DNA from: Hofstenia miamia
Taxonomy: Eukaryota > Xenacoelomorpha > Acoela
DNA: 64,000 nt
Assembly (NCBI GenBank): GCA_004352715.1
Contig: SCFE01000036.1
Location: forward strand, 576,218-640,217
Direction of reading: 5' to 3'
Both the position numbers and the translations under genes were made by a program. Of the stretch, positions 54,486-64,000 are shown one piece after another; the first letter of the stretch is position 1, and each line of letters starts with the position of its first letter. The notes under the pieces were generated by a model. The model made no database searches and was not told the origin of the DNA. It saw nothing but the letters and a program-made list of their open reading frames with translations.

Positions 54486-54704
54486 TGTAACATCCTCCAC
54501 CTAGCTTGTTACGCCATGTTTAATCACTGCTAAGGGATGCTTAGTAAACTGCGGGTGAGGTGTTACCCATTTGTTGATCCATCAAATTTCTCTTTCTTAT
54601 TAACTAGTTACGTTAATTAAGTACTCAGGTAATAACCATCACTGTTTAGGTGACTGGGCAGTATGATGTTTCCTCTTCGGTTGTTCCATGGGCTCCTGCC
54701 CAAA
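54486..54704 (-). repeat. B-family LTR fragment
   Basis: Plus strand starts TGTAACATCCTCCACC and matches 40410-40630 with moderate divergence. Runs into a 1,000-N gap. Confidence 0.85.
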
Positions 54705-55704
54705 NNNNNNNNNNNNNNNNNNNNNNNNNNNNNNNNNNNNNNNNNNNNNNNNNNNNNNNNNNNNNNNNNNNNNNNNNNNNNNNNNNNNNNNNNNNNNNNN
54801 NNNNNNNNNNNNNNNNNNNNNNNNNNNNNNNNNNNNNNNNNNNNNNNNNNNNNNNNNNNNNNNNNNNNNNNNNNNNNNNNNNNNNNNNNNNNNNNNNNNN
54901 NNNNNNNNNNNNNNNNNNNNNNNNNNNNNNNNNNNNNNNNNNNNNNNNNNNNNNNNNNNNNNNNNNNNNNNNNNNNNNNNNNNNNNNNNNNNNNNNNNNN
55001 NNNNNNNNNNNNNNNNNNNNNNNNNNNNNNNNNNNNNNNNNNNNNNNNNNNNNNNNNNNNNNNNNNNNNNNNNNNNNNNNNNNNNNNNNNNNNNNNNNNN
55101 NNNNNNNNNNNNNNNNNNNNNNNNNNNNNNNNNNNNNNNNNNNNNNNNNNNNNNNNNNNNNNNNNNNNNNNNNNNNNNNNNNNNNNNNNNNNNNNNNNNN
55201 NNNNNNNNNNNNNNNNNNNNNNNNNNNNNNNNNNNNNNNNNNNNNNNNNNNNNNNNNNNNNNNNNNNNNNNNNNNNNNNNNNNNNNNNNNNNNNNNNNNN
55301 NNNNNNNNNNNNNNNNNNNNNNNNNNNNNNNNNNNNNNNNNNNNNNNNNNNNNNNNNNNNNNNNNNNNNNNNNNNNNNNNNNNNNNNNNNNNNNNNNNNN
55401 NNNNNNNNNNNNNNNNNNNNNNNNNNNNNNNNNNNNNNNNNNNNNNNNNNNNNNNNNNNNNNNNNNNNNNNNNNNNNNNNNNNNNNNNNNNNNNNNNNNN
55501 NNNNNNNNNNNNNNNNNNNNNNNNNNNNNNNNNNNNNNNNNNNNNNNNNNNNNNNNNNNNNNNNNNNNNNNNNNNNNNNNNNNNNNNNNNNNNNNNNNNN
55601 NNNNNNNNNNNNNNNNNNNNNNNNNNNNNNNNNNNNNNNNNNNNNNNNNNNNNNNNNNNNNNNNNNNNNNNNNNNNNNNNNNNNNNNNNNNNNNNNNNNN
55701 NNNN
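54705..55704. other. assembly gap (1,000 N)
   Basis: Placeholder-size gap. LTR orientations differ on its two sides (minus B-family before, plus C-family after). Confidence 0.95.
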
Positions 55705-56100
55705 ATGGTTGGATGACCAAACTTTAGGAATTATATTGATATTGTTTTAGATCTAAATTAGTGACCTATAATTGAGTGATAAAATGACTGTACATGTAGT
55801 AAATTATAAATGTAGGTTAGGAAGTTGTTCAAACAGAATATATTTAAATAAGCCAATATATTTCAGTAATGGCTACATTTAATATTTAATGAACAACTAG
55901 TAACAGTTCAGGTTGCAAATTGATACAACACTTTCACACAATAGAGTTCAAGTCGAATTGTGTCATGTCTTGAGTAAGCACTGAGCTAATGTAGGGCACA
56001 CATAATCTATGTTGATTGAGCTGAGAAGTGGCAATAACGCAGCTAACTTTATATAGTAACAGTAGTTAAACAGTGATAATGCCTGGTAGAGGATGTTACA
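55705..56100 (+). repeat. C-family LTR 3' fragment with internal deletion
   Basis: Matches 48990-49561 up to GAGGATGTTACA, but lacks roughly 170 bases between GAGAAGTGGC and AATAACGCAGC (junction near 56033). Confidence 0.8.
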
Positions 56101-56927
56101 GTACTCACATTAGCTATTGCATGTATATATTTCTGTCATCCTTCTTATAACCGAAATAACTGAATACTATTTATGTACTCCGCCATCATAGCTCTGCTCT
56201 GTAGGTGATGTTCATGTGGCCTCCGGCTGACTCTGATCTCTGCATCTTTTCATTTGTTTTTCCACAGCCAATCTAGGTCGCTTCAAACCTCAGCTCAACA
56301 AAGTTCTTATGTGTTCCCTATCCTAGCTCAGTGTAGTTCTCAATGTAAATTGTAACTGACTTAAACTCAATTTGTATCATTTACTTAATTTACTTCACAA
56401 CCTTGCAATGTCACTAGCTGCTTAATAATTATCACTTTAGCCATTACTGAAAACTATTGGCTTTAATTAAGTTAAAATAATTAAGTTACTTAATAACTTG
56501 CAGCTTTCTACCTTACATATAAATAACATAATACATGCTTGGTCACTTTATCAGTCTATTATAGGTCACCTAAGTCTATTACATAAAATATGTATAACCT
56601 ATGTTGGGCTATCCAGCCCTTTCTTACTGATGTTGATTATTGATTACATGTAAATGATCAAATCAATAGCCAGCTAAACGGAGAAAAACTCCTATTCATA
56701 CACCTAACGTAAATGCAGGTTCATGGTTTGGATCAAGGACCCTCAAGTCACTCCTGATATGTTTCCAAACCACTACTACTGCATTTACCGTTTAGCTTGA
56801 CATTCTGTATTAAATAATCAAACCAATATAAAATCTAAGAATAAGATTTTCAAAGAATTTACTTCAACAATTTCCAAATTGATTTACACTCTATTTATAG
56901 TTACTTTGAAAAAGTACCTGTCATTCA
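56101..56927 (-). repeat. F-family LTR fragment
   Basis: Minus-oriented. From about 56150 it follows the solo LTR at 8690-9827 and the copy at 35007-35684: GGCTGACTCTGATCTC, TGTGTTCCCTATCCTAGCTC, CACTACTACTGCATTTACC, CTATTTATAG. Cut by a 1,000-N gap just after the U3/TATA region. Confidence 0.8.
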
Positions 56928-57927
56928 NNNNNNNNNNNNNNNNNNNNNNNNNNNNNNNNNNNNNNNNNNNNNNNNNNNNNNNNNNNNNNNNNNNNNNNNN
57001 NNNNNNNNNNNNNNNNNNNNNNNNNNNNNNNNNNNNNNNNNNNNNNNNNNNNNNNNNNNNNNNNNNNNNNNNNNNNNNNNNNNNNNNNNNNNNNNNNNNN
57101 NNNNNNNNNNNNNNNNNNNNNNNNNNNNNNNNNNNNNNNNNNNNNNNNNNNNNNNNNNNNNNNNNNNNNNNNNNNNNNNNNNNNNNNNNNNNNNNNNNNN
57201 NNNNNNNNNNNNNNNNNNNNNNNNNNNNNNNNNNNNNNNNNNNNNNNNNNNNNNNNNNNNNNNNNNNNNNNNNNNNNNNNNNNNNNNNNNNNNNNNNNNN
57301 NNNNNNNNNNNNNNNNNNNNNNNNNNNNNNNNNNNNNNNNNNNNNNNNNNNNNNNNNNNNNNNNNNNNNNNNNNNNNNNNNNNNNNNNNNNNNNNNNNNN
57401 NNNNNNNNNNNNNNNNNNNNNNNNNNNNNNNNNNNNNNNNNNNNNNNNNNNNNNNNNNNNNNNNNNNNNNNNNNNNNNNNNNNNNNNNNNNNNNNNNNNN
57501 NNNNNNNNNNNNNNNNNNNNNNNNNNNNNNNNNNNNNNNNNNNNNNNNNNNNNNNNNNNNNNNNNNNNNNNNNNNNNNNNNNNNNNNNNNNNNNNNNNNN
57601 NNNNNNNNNNNNNNNNNNNNNNNNNNNNNNNNNNNNNNNNNNNNNNNNNNNNNNNNNNNNNNNNNNNNNNNNNNNNNNNNNNNNNNNNNNNNNNNNNNNN
57701 NNNNNNNNNNNNNNNNNNNNNNNNNNNNNNNNNNNNNNNNNNNNNNNNNNNNNNNNNNNNNNNNNNNNNNNNNNNNNNNNNNNNNNNNNNNNNNNNNNNN
57801 NNNNNNNNNNNNNNNNNNNNNNNNNNNNNNNNNNNNNNNNNNNNNNNNNNNNNNNNNNNNNNNNNNNNNNNNNNNNNNNNNNNNNNNNNNNNNNNNNNNN
57901 NNNNNNNNNNNNNNNNNNNNNNNNNNN
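56928..57927. other. assembly gap (1,000 N)
   Basis: Placeholder-size gap between an LTR fragment and the B2 RT; the 5' LTR, gag and protease of B2 could be here or absent. Confidence 0.95.
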
Positions 57928-59418
57928 ATATAGATGACATAATCGTAACAAGTGATACAGTACAAGAGCACATAGAGAAATTGGATAGAACATTGACAAT
58001 CTTAGGAAAAGCAGGACTCCAAATAAACTGCAACAAATGCGAGATCTTAAAGGCAGAATATCAATGAAAGACAATGCAAGGGAGATGATATGGAAAATAG
58101 AAAAACCAAATAACAAGAAAGATATCCAAAGGATAATGGGTTTCTTTAACTATTATGGCACATTCATTCCCAACATCGTAGGGAAAATCAGTACCATTTG
58201 TATGGACATGGCAAGAACAGGAGGAACTGGACAACATTAAGGAAGAACTAGCAAAACTGCCATCACTTAACACACCAGATTACAACAAGCAGTTTATATT
58301 AGATTGCGATGCAAGTAAGGTCGCCATAGGGGCAATGCTAGGACAGATGAAAAACGGAAAAGAGGTACCAATACAATTCTTCAGCCGCAAACTATGGGCA
58401 AGTGAAGAGAACTACGGATCCACCAAAGTAGAAATGTTAGCCCTAGTTGAGAGTATTAGAAAGTTCAGACATTTCCTGATCGGGAAAGAATTCCGAGTAC
58501 GCACCGACAACAGCGGCCTCGCATGGCTAAAAAAGTTCTCGGGAGACAAATCAGGCATTGTATCCCAATGGATAGAGTACCTCAATGAATTTACATTCAC
58601 GATAGAGCATTGAAAAGGCACCCTACATAGCAACGCAGACACCCTACATAGCAACGCAGACTTTTGGACGTCGCTACCAGAGTACCAAAGAGACGCAGAA
58701 AAGACAGACGGAGAAAAACAACAATTCCAGTTCCTACCACACAACCAATACGATGAGCTACCAGAGATTAACGTAGATAAGAAAGGGCAAATGGTATTAC
58801 CAATCATGATAAAGGAAGAGATCTCCGAAAAGGAGATAATAGACAAACAGCAAGACGACGTGATCCTTAACGAAATAATAAGTAAATTGAAAGAACCCTG
58901 AGTGACTTTATCGAAGTTAACAGCAAGTTACTTCGAACGATACAAATGGAAAGTAAACCGAAATGGATTATTGTACGTCGAAGGTCAAAACAATAGAATC
59001 GCAATACCAGAGTATTTTAAAAGAGACCTTATACGGCGGATACACGAAAAAGGCCACCTCGGAATAACGCAGACAGAGAAAACATTCAATGGACGATTTA
59101 TCACAACAGCAGTAAGGAAGGTAATCAAAGACATCATTAATAAATGCACGACATGTTTGTTACACAACAGTCAATGATTCCCAACACAGAGAGCACCGCT
59201 AGAAAAGATAATAGCCACACAACCAAACGAAATAGTCCATATCGACTTAGAACAACTATCAAAAGATAACGAGGGGTACCAATTCCTATTAGTGATGGTG
59301 GACAATTTCACAAAGTATGCGAGAATGATCCTGATGAAGAACACGACTGCGGAGACCACAGCAGAAATAGTAATGAAGGAATGGATACTGCGATTCGGGC
59401 CGATGGAAATGATTATAA
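57928..59418 (+). pseudogene. pol: pol of element B2 (RT end, RNase H, truncated integrase)
   Basis: Starts in the catalytic box (YIDDIIVTSDTVQEHIEK). Deletions of about 37 bases near 58051 and about 30 bases near 58186 remove VFLGRMIEK and the KTAKMTKLMRK region. RNase H: LDCDASKVAIG, TKVEMLAL, RTDNSGLAW (intact Asp, unlike B). A 21-base duplication at 58619-58660 repeats LHSNAD. TGAs at 58611 and 58899 replace CGA of B. Integrase: IHEKGHLGITQTEK, INKCTTCLL, VHIDLEQL with the first catalytic Asp intact. At about 59418 the sequence leaves integrase just before the second Asp motif and enters ORF3. Confidence 0.88.
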
Positions 59419-60861
59419 AGATACAAATGGACAACCAGCCTCTTCGCAGCTTAACTTTCCTTCCAGGGGAACACTTCGCTGATTCGAGGGCAGTGAAACA
59501 ACCGGAGTTCCAGGGGAAGCTGTAAGTGGTGGAAGAACCATGGAGATCCAGAAGCAATTCAAGGCTGAAGGTATCTCCACCAGAACCACAGCTGGTCAAG
59601 TATCATGGGTTGTAACTGATAGCCGACTCAAGGGCAAATCAGTTGACACCAGCAGTACAAGCTCACAGCCCATGGACTGTGAGCCGAGCACCAGCAGATT
59701 ACCTTTATGGATGAGGCAGATAGATATCTCCTCAGAGACAACATCAGAGCATACAGTAAGATCAAGAGAGAGAGAAAAACGAATGTCTAAAATCGACAGG
59801 GAAACATTGCACCCCTATTTCATGGCAACCACAAAAATGCGGCACAATGCGTTCAAGAAATTGTCTCCAGAAATGAAAACGTTAATTAGGAAAACTGCCA
59901 AAATGGAAGGGAGCATCTTGCCAATTCTACTAGATGCAGACAATCGGCCAAAAGTTAACGTATTAATCATCTACCCACAAGAATTAAACGAAACGATCGA
60001 TAGACCGTACATGAGAAGTACAACTCATATGACATTCAATGAAGATTTCACACTAGAGACTGCGCAAGCACTCATGGCGTACAAGGAACAAATAGCGAAA
60101 ATCCCGAAGATAAATCTAGACGAAGAAAATTTAATGATCATACACGTGTTAAGGGAAAAGGAATACAATAAGAATCTACAAAAACAGATCGACCAAACAG
60201 TACGGATGGCAAGAGTACAACAAACGAGAATAGTCATTATAGTGATGAGAGAAAACCTAGAAGAATTACCTCAATATCTAAAAGATTTGGTACTATGGAC
60301 AGAAGGTTTCTTCCCGTGGGAGAAGAAAGAATTCACAATCTCTGAGCTGATCCATTTTGATTTACAAATTGATTATTGGGCGCAGATATATGGAATCATA
60401 GCAATAGACCTGTTCCAACAAACAAAAACAGTAGAAATGCTACAAGGAAATGAAGGATTAGAAAAAGCCATGACACTATTCATTAAGTGCAGCATGACGC
60501 AACACCAGGAACATTTAAAATAAATTCAAAACATATGGGCTAACATGAAATTGCAGAAAAAGATAGACGAATCTTGGCCAGAAATCAAAATAGAGGCACC
60601 AGCACATAAATACCACAAGACAGTGGAGATGGTATTGGCTCAGATCAATCGAGCATATGAGCTGAACACAAAGAAGGATTTCTGTAAATTTATATTGGTG
60701 GAAAAGAATGCGCCAGAGATCAGATACAGGACGTCTGCGTGGCTGTCAGTGATACTGCTCACAGAAGATAAGGATCTCAGACTACCCATAACAAGGAGCC
60801 AAAGAATAAAGCTCACAAAGGCTAAAAAGTTCGAAATCGCGTTATCACCAATGAATACGCA
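59419..60861 (+). pseudogene. ORF3 of element B2
   Basis: Begins in IQMDNQPL / DTNGQPASS text of the ORF3 N-terminal region, joined to integrase by deletion. From 59540 it is open for 327 codons: MEIQKQFKAEGIS, SRLKGKS (CGA kept), MSKIDRETLHPYFMA, DADNRPKVNVLIIYPQE, RPYMRSTTHMTF, EYNKNLQKQIDQTVRMARVQ, PWEKKEFTISELIHFDLQ and DYWAQIYGI (with a four-codon deletion of MIDH). TAA at 60521 replaces GAA, then the frame continues as MKLQKKIDESWPEIKIEAP, EKNAPEIRYRTSAW and SPMNT up to the gap. The most readable N-terminal ORF3 apart from block 3 of B. Function unknown. Confidence 0.8.
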
Positions 60862-61861
60862 NNNNNNNNNNNNNNNNNNNNNNNNNNNNNNNNNNNNNNN
60901 NNNNNNNNNNNNNNNNNNNNNNNNNNNNNNNNNNNNNNNNNNNNNNNNNNNNNNNNNNNNNNNNNNNNNNNNNNNNNNNNNNNNNNNNNNNNNNNNNNNN
61001 NNNNNNNNNNNNNNNNNNNNNNNNNNNNNNNNNNNNNNNNNNNNNNNNNNNNNNNNNNNNNNNNNNNNNNNNNNNNNNNNNNNNNNNNNNNNNNNNNNNN
61101 NNNNNNNNNNNNNNNNNNNNNNNNNNNNNNNNNNNNNNNNNNNNNNNNNNNNNNNNNNNNNNNNNNNNNNNNNNNNNNNNNNNNNNNNNNNNNNNNNNNN
61201 NNNNNNNNNNNNNNNNNNNNNNNNNNNNNNNNNNNNNNNNNNNNNNNNNNNNNNNNNNNNNNNNNNNNNNNNNNNNNNNNNNNNNNNNNNNNNNNNNNNN
61301 NNNNNNNNNNNNNNNNNNNNNNNNNNNNNNNNNNNNNNNNNNNNNNNNNNNNNNNNNNNNNNNNNNNNNNNNNNNNNNNNNNNNNNNNNNNNNNNNNNNN
61401 NNNNNNNNNNNNNNNNNNNNNNNNNNNNNNNNNNNNNNNNNNNNNNNNNNNNNNNNNNNNNNNNNNNNNNNNNNNNNNNNNNNNNNNNNNNNNNNNNNNN
61501 NNNNNNNNNNNNNNNNNNNNNNNNNNNNNNNNNNNNNNNNNNNNNNNNNNNNNNNNNNNNNNNNNNNNNNNNNNNNNNNNNNNNNNNNNNNNNNNNNNNN
61601 NNNNNNNNNNNNNNNNNNNNNNNNNNNNNNNNNNNNNNNNNNNNNNNNNNNNNNNNNNNNNNNNNNNNNNNNNNNNNNNNNNNNNNNNNNNNNNNNNNNN
61701 NNNNNNNNNNNNNNNNNNNNNNNNNNNNNNNNNNNNNNNNNNNNNNNNNNNNNNNNNNNNNNNNNNNNNNNNNNNNNNNNNNNNNNNNNNNNNNNNNNNN
61801 NNNNNNNNNNNNNNNNNNNNNNNNNNNNNNNNNNNNNNNNNNNNNNNNNNNNNNNNNNNNN
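60862..61861. other. assembly gap (1,000 N)
   Basis: Placeholder-size gap; the C-terminal ORF3 and the 3' LTR of B2 would be expected here. Confidence 0.95.
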
Positions 61862-62999
61862 ACTTAAATTAAGTCCCTGAATTCAAAAAACTTAACTCAA
61901 TATTTTTCAATAATACGAATACTTGTATGGAATTGCTTAATAAGAATTGAACATTGTTTGAATCCAGGGAATTCTAGAGCAAGCTTACAAAAATTAATCA
62001 AAAAGTAATGTGTTGAAAAAATTGAAGTTAAATTTTGAAATATTAAAATAGTATCAAATGCTCTTCTAGTACTACAATCTAATTCAATCAATTTTGGTCA
62101 AGCAAACCATAATATTCAAGAAATGTTTTTGTCAACAATCATAAAATGGGCCTAAAATTTTCAGCCAATGTCCATTTATGTTTGAAATAGATTGCTTCTT
62201 TTATCTGTAATTGCCTACCCACAAGAAGCAAATCCGTTTCTGATTGGCATGATTTTGATTATGAGTGGAAATTGATAATTGCTCTGCCAAAACTCCAACA
62301 AATTAATATCTTTGCTTATTTGTAACATTTGTAGGAATCTAGTTTTTAAAACTGTCATCAACTATAATCATAATATATTTATAGAGTTTAAATTGTTGAG
62401 TTTCATATAGTATTAATGCCCTATTAATCTTATTATGTCCAAATCCAAAAATCACCATTTTGCAATGTTAATTATTACCAGGCAATATAGAATCAATTTT
62501 GATCACTTAAGCAAATGAATGACTTTCTAGTTAGAGGAATCCAGTGTACCATTCCGATGCTAAAGTGGACCTGCTATAGCAGACATGTAAACCGAATCCT
62601 TCTCCTTACTTGACATAGTCATCACAAAGAAAAACAATTAATTAAAGTGATCAAGTTTCTAAAAAATAAAACTAAATTTGTTTCTTAACCAAATGCACAC
62701 AAGTTTGCTCTATCTATACAGAAATTAATTACAAAATAAAACAACTGTTAAACTGGCAAGAACAGAAATTCGTACAAAATTACAATTAAAAGTATGTCAC
62801 AAACCATGACTAGATTATTAACCAATCAAAATTCCTTAATTAAATAAATTGTGATTAAAGTTCAAAATGAAGTTCATTCAAACATTCAAAGACATTGAGT
62901 AAATTATAAGTTTGATAAAGCGAATTGGGGTGATGATGCTACAATATTTTCACTTTTTTCATAGGGCAACTCCAGTTGAGATGTTCTTTTGGGACTTCC

Positions 63000-63000
<1 letters not shown>
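61862..63000. other. anonymous AT-rich DNA
   Basis: No LTR, pol or transposase similarity that I can see. A 64-codon minus-strand ORF at 61897-62091 has no recognisable motif. This is probably the least repetitive stretch of the window, though it may be an old element. Confidence 0.5.

Positions 63001-63058
<58 letters not shown>
63001..63058. repeat. (TAA)n microsatellite at LINE 3' end
   Basis: About 19 uninterrupted trinucleotide units. It directly follows the 3' end of the minus-strand LINE, so it is probably the LINE tail, read as (ATT)n on that strand. Confidence 0.9.
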
Positions 63059-63060
<2 letters not shown>

Positions 63061-64000
63061 GTGAATTCGAACCGTACAAACGGTCATAACAAAAATTATT
63101 ACATAACAAAGGGATTGTTCGAATTACAAATAAGTTTAACAGGATCCCACGTCTCGGGGTAGGAATAATATCGAAACTTAGACACAGCTTCAATGAAGAA
63201 CTCCCGAGTGTGTTTTTTAAACAGATTCTTCGGTTGCCAAAAGTCCAGGGGCAAACGCATAAACGGGTTCGCAAGCCGAACAGCGCGAGTGTAGAAATTG
63301 TGACCACTGGTCTTTCTTCGTGTAGCCTTTGCGCGAAACTTCATAAATTTTGCTGAGCGATGTGCAATCGGTGGCTGATCAAATTCAAAAATCGTTCCTA
63401 TGGCATCAGGTACGTCAACTAGGATTGTGTTTAACATGCATAAGTCATTGTAGGCCTTCTGAAATGGCAATGGGAGGAGATTACCCCTGGAAAGACACAT
63501 GGCATAGACTTCATCTGACTCAAAATCTCTACCAAATATCCATTTCAGAGCTCTCCTTTGTATGTTTTCCATCAATTTTAGCTGACACAAGCTTGCTGAC
63601 CAGACTGGACTGGCATACATCAGAATAGAGAGAATCATTGTCTTGTAGAGAGTCAACTTCACTTTGAGCCCGGCTGAAAACGGGATGTTTCTCCTCAGAA
63701 GGTTCAACTGGCGAGAGGATTTTTTGATTTGGTGGTTGATGTGGGCAGACCAGGACATATTGTATGAAAATGTGACCCCAAGATCTTTAACGATGCCTTT
63801 AGAGGTAATCACGTCACCGCCAGCGGAAATTATGCATTCTGGAGGCTTGACATACTTGAAGACGATAAAGTCAAACTTGTCTGTGTTGAATTTCAGTTTA
63901 TTTTAAACAGCCCAGATCATAGCTTGGTCGGTTGCTCACTGCACCTGTGGTAATTCCAAGTAAGTGCCACAGATCTTCGTGTCATCCACAAACATAAACG
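63059..64000 (-). pseudogene. non-LTR retrotransposon (CR1/Jockey-like LINE), RT C-terminal part
   Basis: Minus strand, running off the window. Near 63990 it reads FMFVDDTKICGTYLE, the F.DD catalytic box of LINE RT, followed by a TGA (CAG TGA GCA) and a TAA. Then KFNTDKFDFIVFKY, and from 63812 an open 237 codons: VKDLGVTFSYNMSWSAHIN, LNLLRRNIPF, TLYKTMILSILMYASPVWS, LKLMENIQRRALKWIFGRD, LPLPFQKAYNDLCML, NPFMRLPLDFW. The DLGV....LSW..HI and ILMYASPVW blocks are typical of the thumb and C-terminal region of Jockey/CR1-group elements. The stop at 63099 is followed by only about 40 bases and a trinucleotide tail, a short 3' UTR. Host nuclease domain lies outside the window. Confidence 0.9.

Noticed and set aside
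62930-62945. GATGATGCTACA resembling the end of the minus-oriented LTRs (GGATGATGCTACA).
   Set aside because: The sequence to its left shows no further LTR similarity that I can follow, so the match is probably chance or too old to support.

Overview
This window is AT-rich animal DNA made almost entirely of nested transposable elements. I see no bacterial-type operons, no RNA genes, no CRISPR array and no convincing single-copy host gene. The mix of Ty3/gypsy-type LTR retrotransposons, a hAT DNA transposon, Polinton/Maverick remnants (capsid-type genes and a chromodomain-less integrase fragment) and the 3' end of a CR1/Jockey-like LINE points to an invertebrate metazoan. Many stop codons are CGA to TGA changes, which suggests a genome with CpG methylation. 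I cannot name the species.

Layout. 954-5061: broken minus-strand Ty3/gypsy pol (element A) joined to a palindromic pair of LTR pieces. 5350-8224: minus-strand Polinton capsid-type genes, one of them tandemly duplicated. 8225-31501: an old minus-strand Ty3/gypsy element (H) inserted in the Polinton, whose integrase resumes at 31502-31936. H carries at least four later insertions: a solo LTR (8690-9827), a nearly complete plus-strand element B (10482-26304, target duplication ATAC), another solo LTR (26706-27827) and a solo LTR of an unrelated family (29013-29826). 31937-34690: minus-strand second Ty3/gypsy family (E). 34691-49561: LTR pieces in both orientations, an internally deleted copy and then a longer copy of element C (LTR, PBS, gag, pol, ORF3, LTR). 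49582-53789: hAT element with a solo LTR inside its right terminal repeat. 54486-60861: further LTR pieces and a second B-type copy (B2). 61862-64000: anonymous DNA, a (TAA)n microsatellite and a LINE.

The most interesting biology is in the B/C Ty3/gypsy lineage. Between the end of pol and the 3' LTR these elements carry a third open reading frame (ORF3) of roughly 1,150-1,250 codons. It is conserved between diverged copies, has no visible env features (signal peptide, membrane anchor, Cys-rich ectodomain), starts a few bases after the pol stop codon with an Arg-rich stretch, and ends on a TAG formed by the first bases of the LTR. I do not recognise it. The same elements appear to start gag on an ATG inside the tRNA-Arg-type primer binding site, and place pol in the -1 frame relative to gag.

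The assembly is poor here. Four gaps are exactly 1,000 N, one is 342 N, and isolated single Ns mark joins, two of which are flanked by long direct duplications. The repeated ORF3 and RT blocks inside elements B and C are probably partly assembly artefacts, so copy numbers and full lengths of B and C should be read with caution. All coding regions in the window are interrupted by stops or frameshifts.
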